Positions 58,201 to 64,000 of a stretch of DNA of 64,000 nucleotides are shown here, piece by piece. Source of the stretch: Blumeriella jaapii (Eukaryota > Ascomycota > Leotiomycetes > Helotiales > Drepanopezizaceae). The translations under genes and the position numbers were made by a program. The stretch covers positions 1,544,975-1,608,974 of the forward strand of contig VWND01000008.1 in NCBI GenBank assembly GCA_009599575.1, written 5' to 3'. Each line of letters begins with the position of its first letter. Positions within the stretch are counted from its first letter, which is position 1. The notes beneath the pieces are model-generated. The model made no database searches. It was not told the DNA's origin and saw only the letters and a list, made by a program, of their open reading frames with translations.

Positions 58201-61200
58201 CTTCACTTTTTTTTTATTTTCAATTTTTTTTTTTTTCAAATTTTTCGAACTTTTTTCAAAATTTTCGATTTTTTTCAAAATTTCGATTTTTTTTCTACAA
58301 AAAAAATAAATATTTAATAAAATCTTTCAAAATTATTTAATTAACGTATCGATAAAATTGAATATATACATGTTTTAGTACCAAAGATTATTTAATAAAT
58401 TTTTTAATTTTATATTAAGCAAATGGAAATTATATAAATAAAAATTATTAAAAGTAGCGATAAAAGCAATTCAATTTATATAATTTTCAAAATTAAAGAA
58501 AATTCGCAAAATTCATATTATTTTAAAAAACAATATATAAATTGTAAAAATTGTATTTCATTTTATAAAATCAATTAGTAATTGATAGTATATATAAAAC
58601 AAGAATATTTTATATTTTATAAATTTATTAATCGATAATTTACAAAAACAGGAAATCGCGTAATATTTGATAAAAGAAAATTTATAAATTAAATATATAA
58701 TAAAAAAAAATATATTATATAATAAATAAAAAAAAAATAAAACAATAGTTTAGCCACAGAAGATAGCGTATATATATATAAAAATAAAATAATTTATAAA
58801 ATAAGCATAAACAAAATATTCCGATATAATAGCTTTAAATAATATAAAATTTATAAAATTAAAATATATATATTAAAATAAGCAAAGCTAACAAATTGTA
58901 TAATTTATAAATAATAAAATTTTTTATAAAATGAGTAAAAAAAAATGTAAAAAAACTAAATAACAAAAAAAGCAAAATATATATTTTATAAACAAAATGT
59001 ATTAAAAAAACGTAAAAAAAAAAAAAAAAAGTATTAAAAGATTTAAATAGCTAATATTTTAAAAAAATATAATTTTCTATAAAATATTCCAAAAAATAAA
59101 AAATTTAAATAAAAAAAAAGTAAAAATAAAATTTATATAAATAAAATATATTTTAAAAAAGCAAAAAAAAGAATTACGCTTAAGAAAACTTAAACTACTT
59201 ATAATTTATAAAAAAAATTTGAAAAAAAAAAAAGGAAAAGGTAATAAACCCGAGTATTTTATAAAAGGTAAAATTTATTAAAAATCAAACAAAAGTATAA
59301 AAAAAAATTATATAATAAAAAGTAATATATAAACTGTTTTAAACAGAATATATTTTAAAAAAAAAATAAAAAAAAAAATTACGCTTAAATAAACTTAAAT
59401 AACGTATAGTTTATAATAATAAAATATATAATAAAATATGGAAAATAACAAAATCGTAATTTTATAAATTTAATTTATTAAAAATATATAATTTATTATA
59501 ATATTTGCAAAATGTAACAAATGGGTTAAATAGCAAAAAGTAAAATATTATTTAAATAAACAAAATGTTTTTTTAAAAAGTTGAAAAAAAAAATACGCCT
59601 AAAAAAAATTTATTAAATGAAAATTTAATAAAAAAAATAAAAAAAAAAAAAAATAAATAAAATAAAATTCAAAAAATAAAATTCAATATAATAAAAATTC
59701 ATAAAATCGAAATATATAATATAATAAGCAAAGTAACAAGATCGTATATTTTTTAAAAAAACCGTAATTTTTGATTCAATAAGTAAAAATGCGAATAACG
59801 GTTAATAAACAAAAGTTAAAAATTATTTTATATAAAATAAAATAAAAAATAAAAAAATTTAAAACAGAAAACATCAAAATAATCAGTTTAAATAATATAT
59901 GATTTATACAATTAATATTTAAAAAAAAAAAGCAAAGCAAAAAATCGTATGATTTGTAAAAAAAAATAAAATATATATATATAAAAAAAACAAAAAAGTA
60001 AAAAAGGCCTCAATAGCAAAAATATTACAATTATGTATTACAAATGTTAATAATATTATAAAAAAATATAAAGAAAAAAAATAAATAAAAAGAATTTATA
60101 TATCGTATAATTGAAAATAATTAAAAAAAAAAAAAAAGCTAAAAATGAAAATACCGAGTAACCGGCAGGGAAAATCATATAATAATTGAAAAAAGGTATT
60201 AACTAAAATAAGCAAAATAAGAATTAACGAATAAATTGCAGAAGATAAATATTTTTACGAAATTTAATATATTATAAAAAATAATTTTAAAATAAAAATA
60301 AAAGTATAAAATAAGCAAAATAAAAATAACGGTAAAATAAATTTAAGTAATAAAAATTTTGTAAAAATAAAATATTTAAAGAAAAACTCTTAAATTAAAT
60401 AGCGTATAAAATACGAGAATTATTATGAAAATAATTATAAAATAAAATATTTAATAAATTAATTTAAAGAAAACTTTAGTTATGAAAAAAACTAGTTGAT
60501 TAAAAAACAGCGGATAGCGTAATAAAAAAAACCTTTATTTATATAAATATATAAAAAAAAATAGTATAAATATTAAAAAAAAAATTAAAATATTAAAAAA
60601 ATAAAATAATTAGTATAAAATAAGATATATATTTTTAAAAATTAATATTTAAATAAAAAAGATTTTTTTAATAAAAAAACAAAGCGGTAGCGTTTAAGTT
60701 ATGAAAAATAATATAATTAAAAATTAAAACTTATATTAAAATAAAAGCAGATAGTGTATATATTATAAGAAAAAATATTATTAGAAAAATAATTTAAATT
60801 ATAATAAACAGAAGGTGGTATTTAAATTATAAAGATTTATAATATAAATAAGTAAAACAAAAAAACAAAAATTATATAATAGAAAAAGTAAAAGAAATTT
60901 TAAAAATTATAAAAATTAAATATATATAATAAAATAAATAGAAAGTAAAACTTATATTTCGGAAAAATTATTTATTTAAATATATAATTAAATAAGAAAA
61001 AAAAGGCGTATAAGTTCTAGGGAAATAATATATAAATCAAAATATAATATTATAATAAAATAGGCAAGAATAGCGTATAAATTAAAATTACATAATATAT
61101 AAATTAAATAATATATAAATTAAATAATATATAAATTAAATAATTATTATATTTAATAAATAAATAAAAAATAGCGTATAAAATAAAAGAAAGATAAATA

Positions 61201-61855
61201 TAAATAATAAAAAAAACTTATATTACAAAAAAAAAACAAAGTGGCGTTTAATTTATAATAAATAAATATATAAATAAATATATATCAGAAAAAAAGTATA
61301 AATAAAAATTATAAAAGAATATTAATATATAACATAATATAAATTATAAAAAATTAAAATAAAAATCTAAAGAAATAAATTCATAATACAAAAGACAAAA
61401 AAAAATAGCTTAAAATTTAAAAACAATAATATAAAAATCGAAAAAAAAAAAAAAAATTATAAATAAAAAAAACAAAAAATCAGCTTAAAATTCATAAAAA
61501 AAGATTATAAATTAAAAATTTAAAGTATATAATAATTTAAACTGGGTATAGCGTATATATTATAAGAAATAATAATATAAATAAATAAAGTTTAATTTAA
61601 ATTAAACGAAAAACGGGGTGGCGTTCAAACTATAAAAATTTTATTTATAAAAAAATAAAAAAATAAATAAAAAAAATAAAAAAATAAAAAAAGCAAAAGA
61701 TATGAAAACATATTAAAATAAAATATACATAATAAAACCAGCAGAAAATAGCGTATAAATTATAATAAAAAGATTTATTAAAAGATTTGCAACGGATAGC
61801 GTTTATTATAAAAAAAAAAAAAAATAAACTAAAAAAAAAAAAATAAAAAAAAATA
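58201..61855. other. A-rich, C-poor desert with recurring AGCGTA motif
   Basis: From about 58,300 the plus strand is mostly A with T and G and hardly any C. No coding frame. The word (T/A)AGCGTATA(A/T)ATTATAA or a close variant recurs at irregular spacing (for example 58761, 60510, 60686, 61069, 61171, 61244, 61555, 61616, 61745, 61796). Confidence 0.6.
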
Positions 61856-61861
61856 GAAAAA

Positions 61862-62250
61862 AAATAGAAATAAAATAGAAATAAAATAGAAATAAAATAG
61901 AAATAAAATAGAAATAAAATAGAAATAAAATAGAAATAAAATAGAAATAAAATAGAAATAAAATAGAAATAAAATAGAAATAAAATAGAAATAAAATAGA
62001 AATAAAATAGAAATAAAATAGAAATAAAATAGAAATAAAATAGAAATAAAATAGAAATAAAATAGAAATAAAATAGAAATAAAATAGAAATAAAATAGAA
62101 ATAAAATAGAAATAAAATAGAAATAAAATAGAAATAAAATAGAAATAAAATAGAAATAAAATAGAAATAAAATAGAAATAAAATAGAAATAAAATAGAAA
62201 TAAAATAGAAATAAAATAGAAATAAAATAGAAATAAAATAGAAATAAAAT
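61862..62250. repeat. 11-bp satellite array (ATAAAATAGAA)n
   Basis: About 35 near-perfect copies. Long minus-strand open frames through it (Phe/Ile/Leu/Tyr repeats) are a by-product of the repeat having no stop codon on that strand and are not genes. Confidence 0.97.
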
Positions 62251-62369
62251 AAAATAAAATAATATAGAAATAAATATAACATAAAATTAGAAAATTAAAA
62301 GCGGATGAATTATAAGGGAAAAATATATAACGAAAAAAATTGAAATAATATATTAATTTCTTTTTTAAA

Positions 62370-62620
62370 ATAATCAATTAAAAAAATATATTAAAAAAAT
62401 ATATTAAAAAATATATTAAAAAAAATATATTAAAAAATATATTATAAAATGCATTCAAAATTATATTAAAAAAAAAACTGATTAAAAATTGATTAACAAA
62501 ATATATTAGAAATGCAAAATATATTAACAAAATATATTAACAAAATATATTAACAAAATATGTTAACAAAATATATTAACAAAATATATTAACAGAATAT
62601 ATTAATAGAATATCATGAAA
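62370..62620. repeat. AAAATATATTAA(C) repeats
   Basis: AAAAAATATATTA units followed by 11-bp AAAATATATTAAC units (62515-62600), gradually changing into the GAATATAATA array. Confidence 0.88.
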
Positions 62621-62624
62621 AATA

Positions 62625-63500
62625 AGAAAATATAAGAAAATATAATAAAATATAATAGAATATAATAGAATATAATAGAATATAATAGAATATAATGGAA
62701 TATAATAGAATATAAAAGAATATAAAAGAATATAATAAAAAATATAATAAAATATAATAGAATATAATAGAATATAATAAAATATAATAAAATAAAATAG
62801 AATAGAATAGAATAGAATAGAATATAATAGAATATAATAGAATATAGTATAATATAAAAGAATATAATAAAATATAATAAAATAAAATAGAATAGAATAG
62901 AATAGAATATAATAGAATAGAATAGAATAGAATATATATATAATATATATATAAAAGAATATAAAAAAAATATAATAGAATATAATAGAATATAAAAGAA
63001 TATAATAATAAAATAAAATAGAATAGAATAGAATAGAATAGAATAGAATAGAATAGAATAGAATAGAATAGAATAGAATAGAATAGAATAGAATAGAATA
63101 GAATAGAATAGAATAGAATAGAATAGAATAGAATAGAATATAATAGAATATAATAGAATATAATAGAATATAATAGAATATAATAGAATATAATAGAATA
63201 TAATAGAATATAATATATAATATATAATAGAATATAATAGAATATAATAGAATATAATAGAATATAATAAAATATAATAGAATATAATAGAATATAATAG
63301 AATATAATAGAAATAATAGAATATAATAGAATATAATAGAATATAATAGAATATAATAGAATATAATAGAATATAATAGAATATAATAGAATATAATAGA
63401 ATATAATAGAATAGAATAGAATATAATAGAATATAATAGAATATAATAGAATATAATAGAATATAATAGAATATAATAGAATATAATAGAATATAATAGA
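62625..63500. repeat. GAATATAATA / GAATA repeat array
   Basis: Interleaved 10-bp GAATATAATA and 5-bp GAATA blocks; the longest pure GAATA run is about 63017-63137. Purine-rich with no C on the plus strand. Confidence 0.95.
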
Positions 63501-63504
63501 AAAA

Positions 63505-64000
63505 GTTATGAAAAGCGTATTAATTTAAAATAAATAATAAATAAATAAAACATATAATAAAATAAGTAATGGAAATCGTATAAATTATAAAGAATTAATA
63601 TATAATTAAAAAAAAGAAAATAAGCATAATAAATAATAGAAAGCGTAAATTTCATGAAAAAGTTATGAATAAATAAAACATAAATGAAATAAGTAATAGA
63701 AAGCGTGAAAAGTTATGAAAAAGTAATATAAAATAAAATTTATAATAAAATAAGTAACAGAAAGCGTAAATGTTAAGAAAAAGTTATATATAAATAAAAT
63801 ATATAATAAAATAAGTAATAGAAAGCGTAAATATTAAAAAGAAAATATAAGAAAAAATATAAAAGGGCATAGGAAGCGTATATATTATGAAAAAGTTATA
63901 TGTAAATAAAATATATAATGAAATAAGTAATAGAAAGCGTAAAAAGTTATGAAAAAGTAATATATATAAAAAATATATAATAAAATAAGTAATAAAAAGC
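63505..64000. repeat. Diverged ~60-100-bp satellite with AGCGTA core, continuing past the window
   Basis: Units of the form TATATAATAAAATAAGTAAT, AGAAAGCGTAAA, TATTATGAAAAAGTTATAT recur at about 63513, 63575, 63640, 63700, 63762, 63823, 63875 and 63936. The GCG core is the most constant part. Confidence 0.8.

Noticed and set aside
61806..62377. Long minus-strand frames of Phe/Ile/Leu/Tyr repeats (158 and 182 codons)
   Set aside because: They only reflect an 11-bp AT satellite without stop codons on that strand.
56134..64000. Mitochondrial DNA insertion, because of extreme A+T
   Set aside because: No mitochondrial gene, rRNA or clear tRNA is visible; satellites explain the composition.

Overview
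The window looks like subtelomeric, heterochromatic DNA of a filamentous ascomycete (Pezizomycotina). The reasons are very high A+T; CAA/CAG codons turned into TAA/TAG and TGT into TAT, as repeat-induced point mutation (RIP) does; Ty3/Gypsy retrotransposons dead in every frame; RecQ-type telomere-linked helicase (TLH) relics; and TTAGGG-type telomere motifs (CTAACCCTAA) inside repeats. I found no intact protein-coding gene. Species cannot be named from this.

Layout. 1-12.6 kb: nested Gypsy elements. A plus-strand element (Gypsy-2, about 3650-12560) is split inside its reverse transcriptase by a complete chromovirus (Gypsy-3, 3935-9987, 5-bp target duplication ATATT). Its left side abuts a minus-strand Gypsy element (Gypsy-1) that runs off the left edge. 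13.0-15.6 kb: an unrecognised RIP-degraded coding relic.

15.6-56.1 kb: four tandem modules A-D with the same plan: (1) a shared 5' end TAATATTATAAGCGAGAG; (2) a ~180-bp tandem repeat with a perfect inverted repeat and a telomere-like CTAACCCTAA; (3) a 206-bp tandem repeat; (4) a ~250-nt conserved block with tRNA-like A and B boxes, two hairpins and a T6 run, i.e. a candidate Pol III RNA or SINE; (5) ~26-bp AT repeats and a palindrome; (6) a CCAAAA-type tract; (7) a TLH pseudogene with two C2H2 fingers and, only in module D, the DECH helicase domain. Module A carries a 1.2-kb MULE-like element with 9-bp target duplication and its helicase is cut off by module B. Module B carries a GC-richer gag-only LTR element. 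The helicases of B and C are both broken at the same base by a 6.4-kb chromovirus whose 3' LTR abuts the next module. Modules B/C and C/D repeat at about 11.96 kb spacing.

56.1-64 kb: a gene-free, A-rich, C-poor desert of simple and satellite repeats (ATAGAA-type, an 11-bp array, GAATATAATA/GAATA arrays) with a recurring AGCGTA motif, broken only by a ~150-bp island of normal composition holding a tRNA-sized hairpin.

Nothing here works together as a pathway. The unifying theme is a terminal-repeat module (satellites + candidate structured RNA + helicase) repeatedly joined end to end, invaded by transposons and eroded by RIP.
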